From NCBI RefSeq assembly GCF_029887935.1, contig NZ_JARXRO010000020.1, positions 369,865-433,864 on the forward strand: a stretch of DNA of 64,000 bases, given 5' to 3'. Source of the stretch: Luteimonas kalidii (GTDB lineage Bacteria > Pseudomonadota > Gammaproteobacteria > Xanthomonadales > Xanthomonadaceae). The position numbers and the translations under genes were made by a program. The notes under the pieces were generated by a model, which saw only the letters and a program-made list of their open reading frames with translations, made no database searches and was not told where the DNA came from. Positions 50,200 to 59,848 of this stretch are shown in pieces; the first letter of the stretch is position 1; each line of letters opens with the position of its first letter.

Positions 50200-51366
50200 A
50201 TGAAATACTTCCACCTGATCTGGGCGGCGCTGTTCCGGCGCAAGGCCCGCACCTTCCTCACACTGGCCTCGATCCTGGCCGCGTTCCTGCTGTTCGGCAT
50301 GCTCGACGGCATCCGCACCACGTTCGCGCAGCTGGGCCAGAGCGCCGACGGTGCGCAGCGCCTGCAGACCACCTCGCGGCTGTCGATCGTCGAGACCCTG
50401 CCGATCTCGCTGGAATCGCGCATCCGCCGGGTCGACAACATCGAGGAGGTGACCTGGGCCAACTGGTTCGGCGGGGCCTACCAGAACCCGCGCAACCAGC
50501 TGTTCACCTTCGCGGTGGCGCCGAACTACCTCGACCTGTATCCCGAGGTGGACGTCGAGCCCGCGCAGCTCGATGCGTGGAAGCGCACCCGCGACGGCAT
50601 CCTGGTCGGCCAGCAGATGATGACCCGCTTCGGCTGGGAGGTCGGCCAGCGGATCCCGCTGCAGTCGACGATCTTCCCCAACAGCGACGGCACCCTGAAC
50701 TGGTCGTTCGAGATCGTCGGCGTGCTGCGCGGCAAGGAAGGCCGCAGCGCCGGCTTCACCGATGCGCTGATCCTGATGCACTACGACTACTTCGAGGAAG
50801 CCACGCCGTACGTGGACGACACCGTGGGCTGGTACATCAGCCGCGTGTCCGACGTGAACCGCAGCGACGCCGCGGCCAAGGCGATCGACGCGCTGTCGGT
50901 CAACTCGCCCAACGAGACCAAGACCATGAACGAGCAGGCGGCGATGGCCGCCCAGCTCAACCAGATGGCCGACATCGGCCTGATCGTGGGCTCGATCATG
51001 GGCGCGGTGTTCTTCACCCTGCTGCTGCTGACCGGCAACACCATGGCCCAGGCGGTGCGCGAGCGGACCTCCGAGCTGGCGGTCCTCAAGACCATCGGCT
51101 TCACCAGCGCCAGCGTGCTGGGCATGGTGCTGGCCGAGTCGATCCTGCTGGTGGTGATCGGCGGCGTGCTCGGGCTCGGCCTGGCCGCGGTTCTCAGCCC
51201 GGTGGTCACGGCCGCCAGCAACGGCGTGATCAGCCTGCCGGCGATCGGCTGGCAGAGCTGGGCGCTGGGGCTCGGGCTGATGATCGTGATCGGGCTGCTG
51301 GTCGGCGCGCTGCCGGCGATGCGGGCGATGCGGCTGAACATCGTCGATGCGCTGGCCGGCCGCTGA
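50200..51366 (+). CDS. FtsX/MacB-type ABC permease, first of two
   Basis: 388 residues. Membrane helix 1 is [21 protein letters not shown] periplasmic MacB core domain follows ([40 protein letters not shown]). The FtsX domain comes at the end, with three helices ([20 protein letters not shown], the coupling segment [20 protein letters not shown], and [20 protein letters not shown]). It starts 17 bases after the ATPase gene. With the second permease it would form a heterodimeric channel. The substrate is not evident. Confidence 0.92.
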   Translation: MKYFHLIWAALFRRKARTFLTLASILAAFLLFGMLDGIRTTFAQLGQSADGAQRLQTTSRLSIVETLPISLESRIRRVDNIEEVTWANWFGGAYQNPRNQLFTFAVAPNYLDLYPEVDVEPAQLDAWKRTRDGILVGQQMMTRFGWEVGQRIPLQSTIFPNSDGTLNWSFEIVGVLRGKEGRSAGFTDALILMHYDYFEEATPYVDDTVGWYISRVSDVNRSDAAAKAIDALSVNSPNETKTMNEQAAMAAQLNQMADIGLIVGSIMGAVFFTLLLLTGNTMAQAVRERTSELAVLKTIGFTSASVLGMVLAESILLVVIGGVLGLGLAAVLSPVVTAASNGVISLPAIGWQSWALGLGLMIVIGLLVGALPAMRAMRLNIVDALAGR

Positions 51367-51451
51367 TGGCGGACGTTGATCGCCTGCGCGTCGCGGCCGC
51401 GCTGCGCGGCGCCGGGCGGTCGGACGTGATGGAACTCATGAGGGAATGCAG

Positions 51452-52768
51452 ATGACCGCTTTGAAGAAGCTACTCCGTGGACTCGGCCTGTTCCTGCTGC
51501 TGGTCGCCTTCCTCGCCGCCTGGATCTTCCTGCCCTGGCAGGCGCTGATCGGGATCGCGGTGCTGTTCGCGCTGTGGATGGCGCTCACCCGCAGCGGCCG
51601 CCAGGCCGCGTCGGTGACGTGGGTGGGCGTGGGCACCCTGCGGCAGCGCCTGGGCGCCTCGTCGGTGGTGGTGGTCGGCATCGCCGGCGTGGTGGGCGTG
51701 CTGGTGGCGCTGCTGGCGATGGCCGAGGGCTACCGCCACACGGTCAGCAGCAGCGGCAGCGACGACACCGCGATCGTGCTGCGCGGCGGCTCGTCGGCGG
51801 AACTGATGTCGGTGGTCTCGCGCGATGCGATCAACGCGATCGAACGTGCGCCGGAAGTCGCACGCGACGCCGAAGGACGCCCGCTGGCCTCGGCCGAGCT
51901 GGTGGTCTCGGCCAACGTGCAGCGCCGCGATGGCGAGGACGGCAGCGCGACCCTGCGCGGCGTCGGCGACATGGCCTGGGCCGTGCGCCCGGAGCTGAAG
52001 CTGGTGGAGGGCCGCCGCTTCGAGACCGGCCGTCGCGAACTGGTGGTCGGCACCGGCGCCCGGCGCCAGTTCCAGGGCCTGGATCCGGGCAAGGAGATCC
52101 GCCTCGGCAGCCAGGTGTGGACGGTGGTGGGCGTGTTCGAGTCCAACGATGCGATGGCTTCGGAGATGTGGGCCGATGCCGAGGTGGTGGCCTCGACCTT
52201 CAACCGCGGCAGCAGCCGCGCCTCGGTGTTCGCGAAGCTGACCGACCCCAAGGCCTTCAACGCCTTCAAGGCCACGCTCGCGGCCGACCCGCGCCTGCAG
52301 GTGGAGGCCGACACCACCGCCGACTACTTCGCCGCGCAGTCCGAGGCCCTGACGAACGTGCTGCGCATCATCGGCATCGTGGTCGGATCGATCATGGCGA
52401 TCGGCGCGGTGTTCGGCGCGCTCAACACCATGTTCGCCACCGTGGCCGCGCGTGCGCGCGAGATCGCCACTCTGCGCGCGATCGGCTTCCGCGGCATGCC
52501 GGTGGTGGTGGCGGTGATGCTCGAGACCATGCTGCTGGCGCTGCTGGGCGGCCTGCTCGGCGGGCTGCTGGCGTGGCTGGTGTTCAACGGCTACACCGCC
52601 TCGACCCTCGCCGGCGGCGTGGCGAGCCTGAGCTTCGAGTTCCGCGTGTCGCCCGAGCTGCTGTGGCAGGGCCTGAAGTGGGCGCTGGCGATCGGCTTCG
52701 TCGGCGGCCTGTTCCCGGCCCTGCGCGCCGCGACCCTGCCGGTGACCGACGCCCTGCGGGCGATGTAG
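51452..52768 (+). CDS. FtsX/MacB-type ABC permease, second of two
   Basis: 438 residues. AGGGA is six bases before the ATG at 51452; the ATG at 51446 touches it and is rejected. After the N-terminal amphipathic/membrane part (LFLLLVAFLAAWIFLPWQAL, then IGIAVLFALWMAL) comes a large periplasmic domain (ELVVSANVQRRDGEDGSATL) and the FtsX domain with IGIVVGSIMAIGAVFGALNT, AAREIATLRAIGFRGMPVVV and LKWALAIGFVGGLFPALRAA. It has one more N-terminal helix pair than the first permease. Confidence 0.92.
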   Translation: MTALKKLLRGLGLFLLLVAFLAAWIFLPWQALIGIAVLFALWMALTRSGRQAASVTWVGVGTLRQRLGASSVVVVGIAGVVGVLVALLAMAEGYRHTVSSSGSDDTAIVLRGGSSAELMSVVSRDAINAIERAPEVARDAEGRPLASAELVVSANVQRRDGEDGSATLRGVGDMAWAVRPELKLVEGRRFETGRRELVVGTGARRQFQGLDPGKEIRLGSQVWTVVGVFESNDAMASEMWADAEVVASTFNRGSSRASVFAKLTDPKAFNAFKATLAADPRLQVEADTTADYFAAQSEALTNVLRIIGIVVGSIMAIGAVFGALNTMFATVAARAREIATLRAIGFRGMPVVVAVMLETMLLALLGGLLGGLLAWLVFNGYTASTLAGGVASLSFEFRVSPELLWQGLKWALAIGFVGGLFPALRAATLPVTDALRAM

Positions 52769-52922
52769 CGCAGGTGGCTGGCTCCCGAACGACGCTGCGG
52801 CCCGCCGGCGGGGGTCGCTCTCCTGCCCCGGACCGAGGTACAGCGGTCAGGTCGCAGCGTGGATCAGGAGCGAAAGCCCGCCCTGAATCAAGTCCGCCGT
52901 CAGCGAGGAGGCCGCCGCGGCG

Positions 52923-53825
52923 TCAGTCCAACAGCAAACCTGCCTCGCGCAGCGCCGCTTCCACCGCCGGCCGGTTGGCCGGATCGAGTTCGGTCATCGG
53001 CAGGCGCAGGGTGGGCCCGCACAGGCCCAGGCGTGAAATCGCCCACTTCACCGGGATCGGGTTGGCCTCGACGAACAGCTGCCGGTGCAGCGGCAGCAGG
53101 CGCATCTGGATGTCCATCGCGCCGGCCACGTCGCGCGCCAGCGCCGCCGCGCACAGCTCGCGCATCATGCGCGGCGCGACGTTGGCGGTGACGCTCACGT
53201 TGCCCTGCCCGCCGCACAGCATCAGCGCCACCGCGGTGGCATCGTCGCCCGAATACACGGCGAATCCTTCCGGCGCCTCGCGGATCAGCCATTGCGCGCG
53301 CTCGAGATTGCCGGTCGCTTCCTTGATCGCCACGATGCCGGGCACCTGCGCCAGCCGCAGCACGGTGTCGTGCTGCAGGTCGGCGGCCGAGCGGCCGGGT
53401 ACGTTGTAGAGCACGACCGGCAGGTCGCCGGTGGCCTCGGCGATCGCACGGAAATGGCGGTACAGGCCCTCCTGCCCGGGCTTGTTGTAGTACGGCACCA
53501 CCTGCAGCTGGCTGTGCGCCCCGACCTCGCGCGCGTACTCGGCCAGCGCGATCGCCTCGGCGGTGGAATTGGCGCCGCAGCCGGCCATCACCGGCACCCG
53601 GCCTGCGGCCTGTTCCACCGCGACGCGGATGATCTCGCAGTGCTCGGCCACGTCGACGGTGGGCGATTCGCCGGTGGTGCCGACCACGCCGATGCAGTCG
53701 GTGCCCTGTTCGACGTGCCAGTCGACCAGGCGCCGCAGTGCGGGGTAGTCGACGCGGCCGGTGTCGTGCATCGGCGTGACGAGCGCGACGATGCTGCCGC
53801 GCGGGAGGCTGGGGGTGGAGGCCAT
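52923..53825 (-). CDS. dapA: 4-hydroxy-tetrahydrodipicolinate synthase
   Basis: 300 residues, length of the family. The (beta/alpha)8 lysine-pathway enzyme is recognisable from [37 protein letters not shown] (T50 and T51 region), [15 protein letters not shown] (Y140) and [15 protein letters not shown] with the Schiff-base lysine K168. [20 protein letters not shown] is also standard. It condenses pyruvate with aspartate semialdehyde. It is on its own here; the neighbouring lysine/peptidoglycan genes are not in the window. Confidence 0.96.
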   Translation of the reverse strand: MASTPSLPRGSIVALVTPMHDTGRVDYPALRRLVDWHVEQGTDCIGVVGTTGESPTVDVAEHCEIIRVAVEQAAGRVPVMAGCGANSTAEAIALAEYAREVGAHSQLQVVPYYNKPGQEGLYRHFRAIAEATGDLPVVLYNVPGRSAADLQHDTVLRLAQVPGIVAIKEATGNLERAQWLIREAPEGFAVYSGDDATAVALMLCGGQGNVSVTANVAPRMMRELCAAALARDVAGAMDIQMRLLPLHRQLFVEANPIPVKWAISRLGLCGPTLRLPMTELDPANRPAVEAALREAGLLLD

Positions 53826-53978
53826 GGTGCGGGTGCCCGACGGTGGGGAAAGGCGGAACCGGCGATTCTAATGCTGAATCGTGGCCACGCTGTCACCGGA
53901 CTGTCATGCAAACGCGGTAGATGGCCGCGCGCGCGGTCCCTACCCTTTGCGACCTTTTCCGCCACGAGGACCGCGCCG

Positions 53979-55070
53979 ATGCGCCGCGCGATGCTGCTGC
54001 TGTGTGCCTGCCTGCTGCTGGCCGGTTTCGCCTGGCCCGACGGCGGGGACGCGCTCGGCCGGCGCCTGGTCGCACCCGGGGGCGTGTCTCCGCTGCTGCC
54101 GACGGCGCGCATCGAGCAGGCGATCGCGCGCCTGCCGCACCGCGAGGGGCGGGTGCCCACGTCCGCGGGGATCGATCTCTACTGGCGCGCATTCGATCCT
54201 GGCGCCTACCGTCTCGACTATGCCTACCGTCCCGACGGCAGCGAGCGCGGTCGCATGGACTTCAGCCTCGACTTCGCCGCGCCCACCGCGCCGGTCACGC
54301 CCCGCGGCACGGTGCTGCTGCTGCACGGCTGGATGATGGATGGCGGCTCGCTGCTGCCATGGTCGCTGCAGCTGGCCCAGGCCGGCTACCGCACGATCAG
54401 CCTGGACCTGCGCAACCACGGCCGCTCCGGCACGGGGCCGTCCGGCTACGGGATGCGCGAGGCCCGCGACATCGCCGATGCGGTGGTGGCGCTGCGCGCG
54501 CAGGGCGAGATCGCCGGCCCGCTGCACGTGATGGGCGTGTCCTACGGCGCGGCCACCGCGATCTTCAGCGCTCGCGAACTCGGCCTGCAGGTCGAGAGCG
54601 TGGTCGCGCTGGAGTCGTTCGACAACGCCGGCCGCGCGATCCGCGACATGGTCCCGCACATGCTGCACAAGGCGCCGGAAAGTCTGGCGCAGCAGGTCAG
54701 CCACCGCTGGCTGCGCTGGCAGCTGGACGAGGCCGCGCTGGAACGCGCGATCGTCGCGGCGGGCGATACGCTGCGGCTGCCGCTGGACCGGGTCGATGTC
54801 GGTGCCGCGCTGGCGCAGGTGCCGGCCTGCGTGCTGCTCGTGCATGGTCGCGAGGATGCGCACGTGCCGGTGGCGCACGGGCGCGCGCTGGCCGCGGCCG
54901 CCCCGCGCGCGCACTACGTCGAGGTGCCGGGCGAGGACCACATCAGCCTGCCGATGCGGCTGGACCTGCTGGCCCCCACCGTGATCGACTGGTTCGACAA
55001 CGCCTCGCCTGCGCGCCACTGCCCCGCGCCACTCGCGCTGGCCGACGCCCCCGCGCACCCCCGCGCCTGA
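53979..55070 (+). CDS. Alpha/beta hydrolase, exported
   Basis: 363 residues with signal peptide MRRAMLLLCACLLLAGFAWP, partly lipobox-like (L-L-A-G-F has no cysteine, so not lipidated there). Fold marks: GTVLLLHGWMMDGGSLLPWS (oxyanion H-G-W), ISLDLRNHGRSGTGPS, the nucleophile elbow HVMGVSYGAATAI (S in G-V-S-Y-G), VLLVHGREDAHVP (acid) and VPGEDHISLPM (histidine). Serine-type esterase or lipase activity is likely. GAGGA precedes the ATG at 53979. The C-terminus is proline/alanine-rich. Confidence 0.87.
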   Translation: MRRAMLLLCACLLLAGFAWPDGGDALGRRLVAPGGVSPLLPTARIEQAIARLPHREGRVPTSAGIDLYWRAFDPGAYRLDYAYRPDGSERGRMDFSLDFAAPTAPVTPRGTVLLLHGWMMDGGSLLPWSLQLAQAGYRTISLDLRNHGRSGTGPSGYGMREARDIADAVVALRAQGEIAGPLHVMGVSYGAATAIFSARELGLQVESVVALESFDNAGRAIRDMVPHMLHKAPESLAQQVSHRWLRWQLDEAALERAIVAAGDTLRLPLDRVDVGAALAQVPACVLLVHGREDAHVPVAHGRALAAAAPRAHYVEVPGEDHISLPMRLDLLAPTVIDWFDNASPARHCPAPLALADAPAHPRA

Positions 55071-55082
55071 CGCCCACGACGC

Positions 55083-55321
55083 CGTAGCCCGGATAAGCGC
55101 AGCGCATCCGGGACCCCACGCATCCTCAAGCCACACGACACCGATTGCGCAGCGGTTCGAACGGGGCTTGGCGACTGCGCGCCGAAACCCTGCATCCGGG
55201 ACACCGCGCATCTTCAAGGCATACGACACGATTGCGCAGCGGTTCGAACGGGGGCTTGGCGACTGCGCGCCGAAATCCGGCACCCGCGATCCCCGGATGC
55301 GCTGCGCTTATCCGGGCTACG
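55083..55321. repeat. Two REP units flanking an 88-bp tandem duplication
   Basis: REP-like units are at 55083-55112 and 55291-55321. Between them two copies of an 88-base sequence (55117-55204 and 55205-55292) share GATTGCGCAGCGGTTCGAAC and GCTTGGCGACTGCGCGCCGA with few differences. The duplicated sequence is not itself a REP palindrome. Confidence 0.88.
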
Positions 55322-55340
55322 AAGCGGGCTCCGAAGCGGG

Positions 55341-56252
55341 CTACGCCTGCTGTGCGACCACGCGCCGGCGATGGGCGAGGGCACCATCGATGGCGAAGGC
55401 GGCCAGGCCGATCCAGATGAAGCCGAAACCGATCGCGCGGTCGCTGCCGAAGGCCTCGCCGAAGAAGAACACGCCCAGCAGCAGCTGCAGCGTCGGGCCG
55501 ATGTACTGCAGCAACCCGACCACGCTCAGCGGCACCCGCCGCACGGCATAGGCGAAGAAGATCAGCGGCACCGCGGTCAGTGCGCCGCCCAGCACCAGCA
55601 GCGCGTCGATCCAGCCGCCCCAGCGCAGCGAGAAGAACCCGCCCTGGCCCTGCAGTTCGAACCACAGCAGCAGCGCCAGCGCCGGCACGAACATGAACAT
55701 GTTCTCCACGCCCAGCCCGCGCACCGCCTCGACCGCCGCGAACTTGCGGATCACCCCGTACAGCGCGAACGAGCACGCCAGGCACAGCGCGATCCACGGA
55801 AAGCTGCCGTAGTGGAACGTCAGCCACAGCACCCCGCACCCCGCCAGCGCCACCGCCACCCACTGCGCCGGCGAGAGCCGCTCGCGCAGGAACAGCACGC
55901 CAATGACCACGTTGAGCAGCGGGTTGATGAAGTACCCGAGGCTGGCCTCGACCACGTGGCCGGCGTTCACCGCCCACACGTACAGGCCCCAGTTGGCCGC
56001 GATCAGCGCGCCCGACAGCGCCAGCATGCCCGCCAGCCGCGGCTGCGCCGCGACCGCGGCGAACCAGCCGCGACCTTCGCGCAGGGTCAGCCAGGCGGCG
56101 ACCAGCACCGCGCACCACACCGCGCGATGGAGCACGATCTGCAGCGACGGCACCGCCTTGAGCAGGTGCCAGTACAGCGGCATCAGCCCCCAGATCACGA
56201 ACGCGCCCACCGCGATCCACAGGCCGCGGCGGTCGAGCGCAACCGGGCTCAC
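55341..56252 (-). CDS. rarD: EamA family transporter RarD
   Basis: 303 residues from a GTG at 56252. Ten membrane helices are visible. RarD marks: RGLWIAVGAFVIWGLMPLYW, VVLHRAVWCAVLVAAWLTLR-like second helix, GYFINPLLNVVIGVLFLRER (family signature) and GLLQYIGPTLQLLLGVFFFG EAF. Function of RarD is not settled; chloramphenicol-related resistance was reported for some homologues. The GTG start overlaps the stop of the upstream EamA gene (GTGA), so the two transporters are coupled. Confidence 0.9.
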   Translation of the reverse strand: MSPVALDRRGLWIAVGAFVIWGLMPLYWHLLKAVPSLQIVLHRAVWCAVLVAAWLTLREGRGWFAAVAAQPRLAGMLALSGALIAANWGLYVWAVNAGHVVEASLGYFINPLLNVVIGVLFLRERLSPAQWVAVALAGCGVLWLTFHYGSFPWIALCLACSFALYGVIRKFAAVEAVRGLGVENMFMFVPALALLLWFELQGQGGFFSLRWGGWIDALLVLGGALTAVPLIFFAYAVRRVPLSVVGLLQYIGPTLQLLLGVFFFGEAFGSDRAIGFGFIWIGLAAFAIDGALAHRRRVVAQQA

Positions 56253-57199
56253 GCGTCCGCGTCCGCGGTCTGCGCGGGTAGCGGGGCCGGCGCGGCCTTG
56301 CGTGCCCGCGCCAGGCTGATCGCGACCACGCCCGCCAGCACCACCGCCATCGCCCCGAGCTCGTGCGCGCCGAAGCGCTCGCCGGCCAGCCAGGCGCCGA
56401 GCAGCACCGCGATCACCGGGTTCACGTAGGCGTAGCTGCCGGCCAGCGCCGGGCGCACGTGCTGCAGCAGCCAGATGTAGGCGCTGAATCCGATCAGCGA
56501 ACCGACCGTGGCCAGGTAGCCCACGGACAGCATCCCCTGCGGCGTCGGCCAGTCCGCGAACCGCTCGCCGATCACCAGGCCCACCACCAGCATCGCCGCG
56601 CCACCGCACAGCATCTGCGCCGCGGCCGACATGAAGGGCGAGGGCAGGTCGCGGCCGCGGCCGCGGCTCCACACCGAGCCGTACGCCCACGCGATGGCGG
56701 CGACCAGCAGCGCGACCAGGCCCGCCGGCGAGGCCGCCAGGCTGCTGCCGGCGTTGAGCCACGCGACGCCGACGAAACCGACGCCCAGGCCCAGCCATTC
56801 CATGCGCCCCGGATGCTCGCCGCGCAGCATCGCGAACACCGCCATCCACAGCGGCATCGACGCGACCGCGACCGCGGCCAGTCCCGAGGACACCGTCTGT
56901 TCGGCCACGCACACCAGGCCGTTGCCGACCCCGAGCAGCAGCACGCCGACGAACGCCGCGTTGCGCCACTGGATGCGGGTCGGCGCGGCCATTCCGCGCC
57001 AGCGCAGCACCGCGTACAGCGCGACGCCGCAGGCCAGGAAGCGTACGCCGCCCATCAGCAGGGGCGGCCAGCCACCCTCCAGGGCGAACCGGATGGCGAG
57101 GTAGGTCGAGCCCCAGACCAGGTACACCGAGGCCAGCGCGAGGGCGATGGCGGACGGCGACGCGGAGGCTGGGCCGACCGATGCAGGCGCAGGGCGCAT
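56249..57199 (-). CDS. EamA family transporter (YedA-like)
   Basis: 316 residues with ten membrane helices in two EamA repeats. It starts MRPAPASVGPASASPSAIAL; the first repeat opens SVYLVWGSTYLAIRFALEGG, with the W-G-S-x-Y/F motif, and the second contains AIAWAYGSVWSRGRGRDLPS. TVGSLIGFSAYIWLLQHVRP and YAYVNPVIAVLLGAWLAGER (family signature) follow. Probably an amino-acid or metabolite exporter. It overlaps rarD by four bases. The gap 57200-57336 is short and carries no gene. Confidence 0.9.
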   Translation of the reverse strand: MRPAPASVGPASASPSAIALALASVYLVWGSTYLAIRFALEGGWPPLLMGGVRFLACGVALYAVLRWRGMAAPTRIQWRNAAFVGVLLLGVGNGLVCVAEQTVSSGLAAVAVASMPLWMAVFAMLRGEHPGRMEWLGLGVGFVGVAWLNAGSSLAASPAGLVALLVAAIAWAYGSVWSRGRGRDLPSPFMSAAAQMLCGGAAMLVVGLVIGERFADWPTPQGMLSVGYLATVGSLIGFSAYIWLLQHVRPALAGSYAYVNPVIAVLLGAWLAGERFGAHELGAMAVVLAGVVAISLARARKAAPAPLPAQTADADA

Positions 57200-57336
57200 C
57201 GGGCACCGTGGGGCAGGGGGAGGTGCGGACGCGGGTGGCGCGTCGCGCGGGCGCTCATTCTACGGCGCGCCGGCGTTCCAGCGACGCAACAGCGGCCCAC
57301 CATCCATGGCGCCCGGCGGAATCCGCGCGGGTGCCG

Positions 57337-57708
57337 TCAGTCGCGCGGCGTTGCCGGGCCACCCGCCGGCCGGCGCGACTTCGGCAGCTTCGCCACGGCG
57401 CTGCGCCACGAGTCGTCGACCAGCGCGCGCAGTCCGGCGGCGGGCATCGCGCGCACGTCGACGATCGTGATCCAGCCGAAGCGGCCCAGCCAGCGCGCGA
57501 GCTGGATCCCGGGCTGGTCGGTGAGTTCGAGGAAACGTCCGGCCGGCGCCTTCAGGCTGAAGCGCCAGCGCTGCGGCGCGCTGGTCTTGAAGTGCGCGAA
57601 GCGCTTGCCGCCGACGCTGTAGACCAGGATGTTCGCCGGCGGCCCGTGCAGCGCCGCCCCGGCGCCCGGCAGTGCGGCGCAGTAGCGTTTGAGCGCGGCG
57701 ACCTGCAT
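57337..57708 (-). CDS. MmcQ/YjbR family protein
   Basis: 123 residues, MQVAALKRYCAALPGAGAAL at the start. The fold is seen in ILVYSVGGKRFAHFKTSAPQ, WRFSLKAPAGRFLELTDQPG and RWLGRFGWITIVDVRAMPAA GLRALVDDSW, which match small MmcQ/YjbR proteins with the sequence G-W-I-T/H near the end. These have a DNA-binding-like double-wing fold, though DNA binding is not well proven. It begins eight bases past the apt stop on the same strand, so the two are co-transcribed. Confidence 0.83.
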   Translation of the reverse strand: MQVAALKRYCAALPGAGAALHGPPANILVYSVGGKRFAHFKTSAPQRWRFSLKAPAGRFLELTDQPGIQLARWLGRFGWITIVDVRAMPAAGLRALVDDSWRSAVAKLPKSRRPAGGPATPRD

Positions 57709-57716
57709 GGCGCGCG

Positions 57717-58235
57717 CTACAGCACCCGCACCGCGCGCAGCGGCGCGGGGTCGTCCCAGCGGCTGCGTCCGTCCAGCGCGGCCAGTTCCACCAGCACGTC
57801 CGCACCGCACACCTGCGCACCCTGCCGCCGCAGCAGCGCGGTCGCCGCGCGCAGGGTGCCGCCGGTGGCGAGTACGTCGTCGATCACCAGCACGCGCGCG
57901 CCGGGCGGCAGCGCATCGGCGTGCACCTCGAGCCGGTCGTGGCCGTATTCGAGCGCGTAGTCCTGGGCCAGCGTGCGCGCCGGCAGCTTGCCCGGCTTGC
58001 GCACCGGCACGAAGCCGCAGCCCAGCGCATGCGCCAGCGCCGCGCCGAGAATGAAGCCGCGCGATTCGATGCCCGCCACCGCGTCCGGTGGCGACGCGCG
58101 CCAGGGCGCCGCGAGGTCGGCGATCGCGCCGGCGAACGCGTCGGCATCGGCCAGCACCGGGGTGATGTCCTTGAACACGATGCCCGGCCTCGGGAAATCG
58201 GGTACGTCGCGGATCAGCGTGGACCAGTCGGGCAC
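57717..58235 (-). CDS. apt: Adenine phosphoribosyltransferase
   Basis: 172 residues, the family length. It starts [20 protein letters not shown], and the sequence [15 protein letters not shown] is the standard N-terminal motif. [20 protein letters not shown] and [11 protein letters not shown] follow, and the PRPP-binding loop is [20 protein letters not shown]. The catalytic E and D residues of this loop are intact. It converts adenine and PRPP to AMP. Followed closely by the MmcQ/YjbR-like gene. Confidence 0.95.
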   Translation of the reverse strand: MPDWSTLIRDVPDFPRPGIVFKDITPVLADADAFAGAIADLAAPWRASPPDAVAGIESRGFILGAALAHALGCGFVPVRKPGKLPARTLAQDYALEYGHDRLEVHADALPPGARVLVIDDVLATGGTLRAATALLRRQGAQVCGADVLVELAALDGRSRWDDPAPLRAVRVL

Positions 58236-58336
58236 GGGCGCCTTCCGGAAGCGGTCGGGACCGGCATCCTAGCCTCACGCCGCGTCCGGTGCGCTTCGCG
58301 CTATCGTGGCGCCCCCGAACCGAGAGAAGCGCCGCC

Positions 58337-58762
58337 ATGCGCCTGCACGCGATCCTGGTCCTGGCGCTCGCCGCCACGTCCGCCGCCTCGCACGCCGGCA
58401 CGCCCTACGGCGAGCCGATGCCGGACGGACCGGTCGTGCCGGTGTCGCAGGCGATCGACGACTTCGAGACCCATGCGCAGGCCCCGCGCCGTTTCAGCGG
58501 CCGTATCACCGGGGTCTGCCAGGCCAAGGGCTGCTGGATGATGCTCGAGGACGGCGGCAAGGCCGCGCGGGTGATGTTCGGCGACCACGCGTTCTCGGTG
58601 CCTAAGGACACGACCGGCCGGGCCGTGGTGCACGGCGTGCTCACGCGCAAGGTGCTCACCCCGGAGCAGGTCGAGCACCTGTCCGGCGACAGCGGGCGGG
58701 GCGTCGCCGCCGAACCGGTGGAGTACCGCATCACCGCCGACGGCATCGAAATCGCGTCCTGA
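58337..58762 (+). CDS. DUF4920 domain exported protein
   Basis: 141 residues with signal peptide MRLHAILVLALAATSAASHA. The mature part has SQAIDDFETHAQAPRRFSGR, then ITGVCQAKGCWMMLEDGGKA (two cysteines, C-x-x-x-G-C-W-M, the family hallmark), VMFGDHAFSVPKDTTGRAVV and HGVLTRKVLTPEQVEHLSGD. The pattern is OB-fold-like. The cysteine pair may bind metal or form a disulfide. Function unknown. GAGAGAAG lies upstream of the ATG at 58337. Confidence 0.87.
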   Translation: MRLHAILVLALAATSAASHAGTPYGEPMPDGPVVPVSQAIDDFETHAQAPRRFSGRITGVCQAKGCWMMLEDGGKAARVMFGDHAFSVPKDTTGRAVVHGVLTRKVLTPEQVEHLSGDSGRGVAAEPVEYRITADGIEIAS

Positions 58763-58798
58763 CGCGGGCATCGCGCACGCGCCACGCAGGTTCCTGCC

Positions 58799-59692
58799 AT
58801 GCCGGTTCCGGTGTCAGGATCCACGGTGACCCCCCGCCACGCATGCGGGTTGGCAGCGGGCACGCGTGGCGGCGGATGCCGGGACGTCAGCACTCCGGCA
58901 CCTCCCGTATCGCGCGCACGGTTCGCCCTGGGCGCGCTGGGCCTGGCACTCGTCCTCGCAGCCGCGGCGGCGCCGGTCGAGGCGCGCACCGTCTACCGCT
59001 GCGTGCGCGAGGGCACCGTCAGCCTCGCCACCGCACCCGAGCCGGGATCGAAGTGCGAGGCCCGGGAGATCGACGACACCGCCGTGCAGACCCCGAACCT
59101 GTGGGGATCGATGGGCGTGTTCAGCGGCACCCTGTACGAACGCGAGCAGGATGGCCGGCTGGTCTACTCCACCCGGAATCTGCCCGGGTCGCGCGTGTAC
59201 CTGCGCTTCACCGCGGTGACACCGCCGGGCGAGCCTGCACACGAAGGGCTGGGGCAGGTGGGCGCGCCGCAGCTGCAGCCGTTCGCGGCGGAGTTCCGTG
59301 CGGCCGCGAAAGCGACCGGCGTGGAGGATGCCTGGCTGCGCGCGGTCGCGCATGCCGAGAGCGCGTTTGATGCCGACGCGTTGTCGTCCAAGGGCGCGCA
59401 GGGCGTGATGCAGCTGATGCCCGACGTGGTCGCGGACTACGGCGTCGAGGATCCGTTCAATGCGAAGCAGTCGATCCGCGCCGGCGCGCGCCACCTGCGC
59501 GCGCTGCTGCGCCGCTACGGCGACGACCGCACGCTCGCGCTGGCCGCATACAACGCCGGCATCGGCACCGTGCAGCGCTACGGCGGCGTGCCGCCGTACG
59601 CCGAGACGCAGGCCTACATCGCCAAGGTACAGGCGCTGCACGCACGCTACCGCGAGGCGATGGGGATCCGGGTGGAGCGGCCGGCGCAGTGA
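58799..59692 (+). CDS. Lytic transglycosylase (SLT domain), exported
   Basis: 297 residues. A hydrophobic segment ARFALGALGLALVLAAAAAP (about residues 40-60) serves as signal peptide, although the 40-residue leader before it is unusual and a later start may be used. Then a DUF4124-like part (TVYRCVREGTVSLATAPEPG). The C-terminal SLT domain has LRAVAHAESAFDADALSSKG (catalytic E in A-E-S-A-F), AQGVMQLMPDVVADYG (G-V-M-Q-L-M-P) and LALAAYNAGIGTVQRYGGVP. It should cleave peptidoglycan glycan strands with anhydro-muramyl formation. Confidence 0.9.
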   Translation: MPVPVSGSTVTPRHACGLAAGTRGGGCRDVSTPAPPVSRARFALGALGLALVLAAAAAPVEARTVYRCVREGTVSLATAPEPGSKCEAREIDDTAVQTPNLWGSMGVFSGTLYEREQDGRLVYSTRNLPGSRVYLRFTAVTPPGEPAHEGLGQVGAPQLQPFAAEFRAAAKATGVEDAWLRAVAHAESAFDADALSSKGAQGVMQLMPDVVADYGVEDPFNAKQSIRAGARHLRALLRRYGDDRTLALAAYNAGIGTVQRYGGVPPYAETQAYIAKVQALHARYREAMGIRVERPAQ

Positions 59693-59848
59693 GTCGCGGC
59701 TGAGATGTTCGACACCGTGCTCGGCCTCGGCCGGCCCCGGTTCGCATCGTCGGAACCGGGCCAGCGCCGACCAACCCGCATGCGCTGCCCGGCACCATCC
59801 CGGCCGGAGAAAAGGATTCCCGCCCGCGCCGGCAATTCCGCTCCCGGC

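Noticed and set aside
48012..50462. 816-residue minus-strand open frame
   Set aside because: Antisense of the adaptor and ATPase genes.
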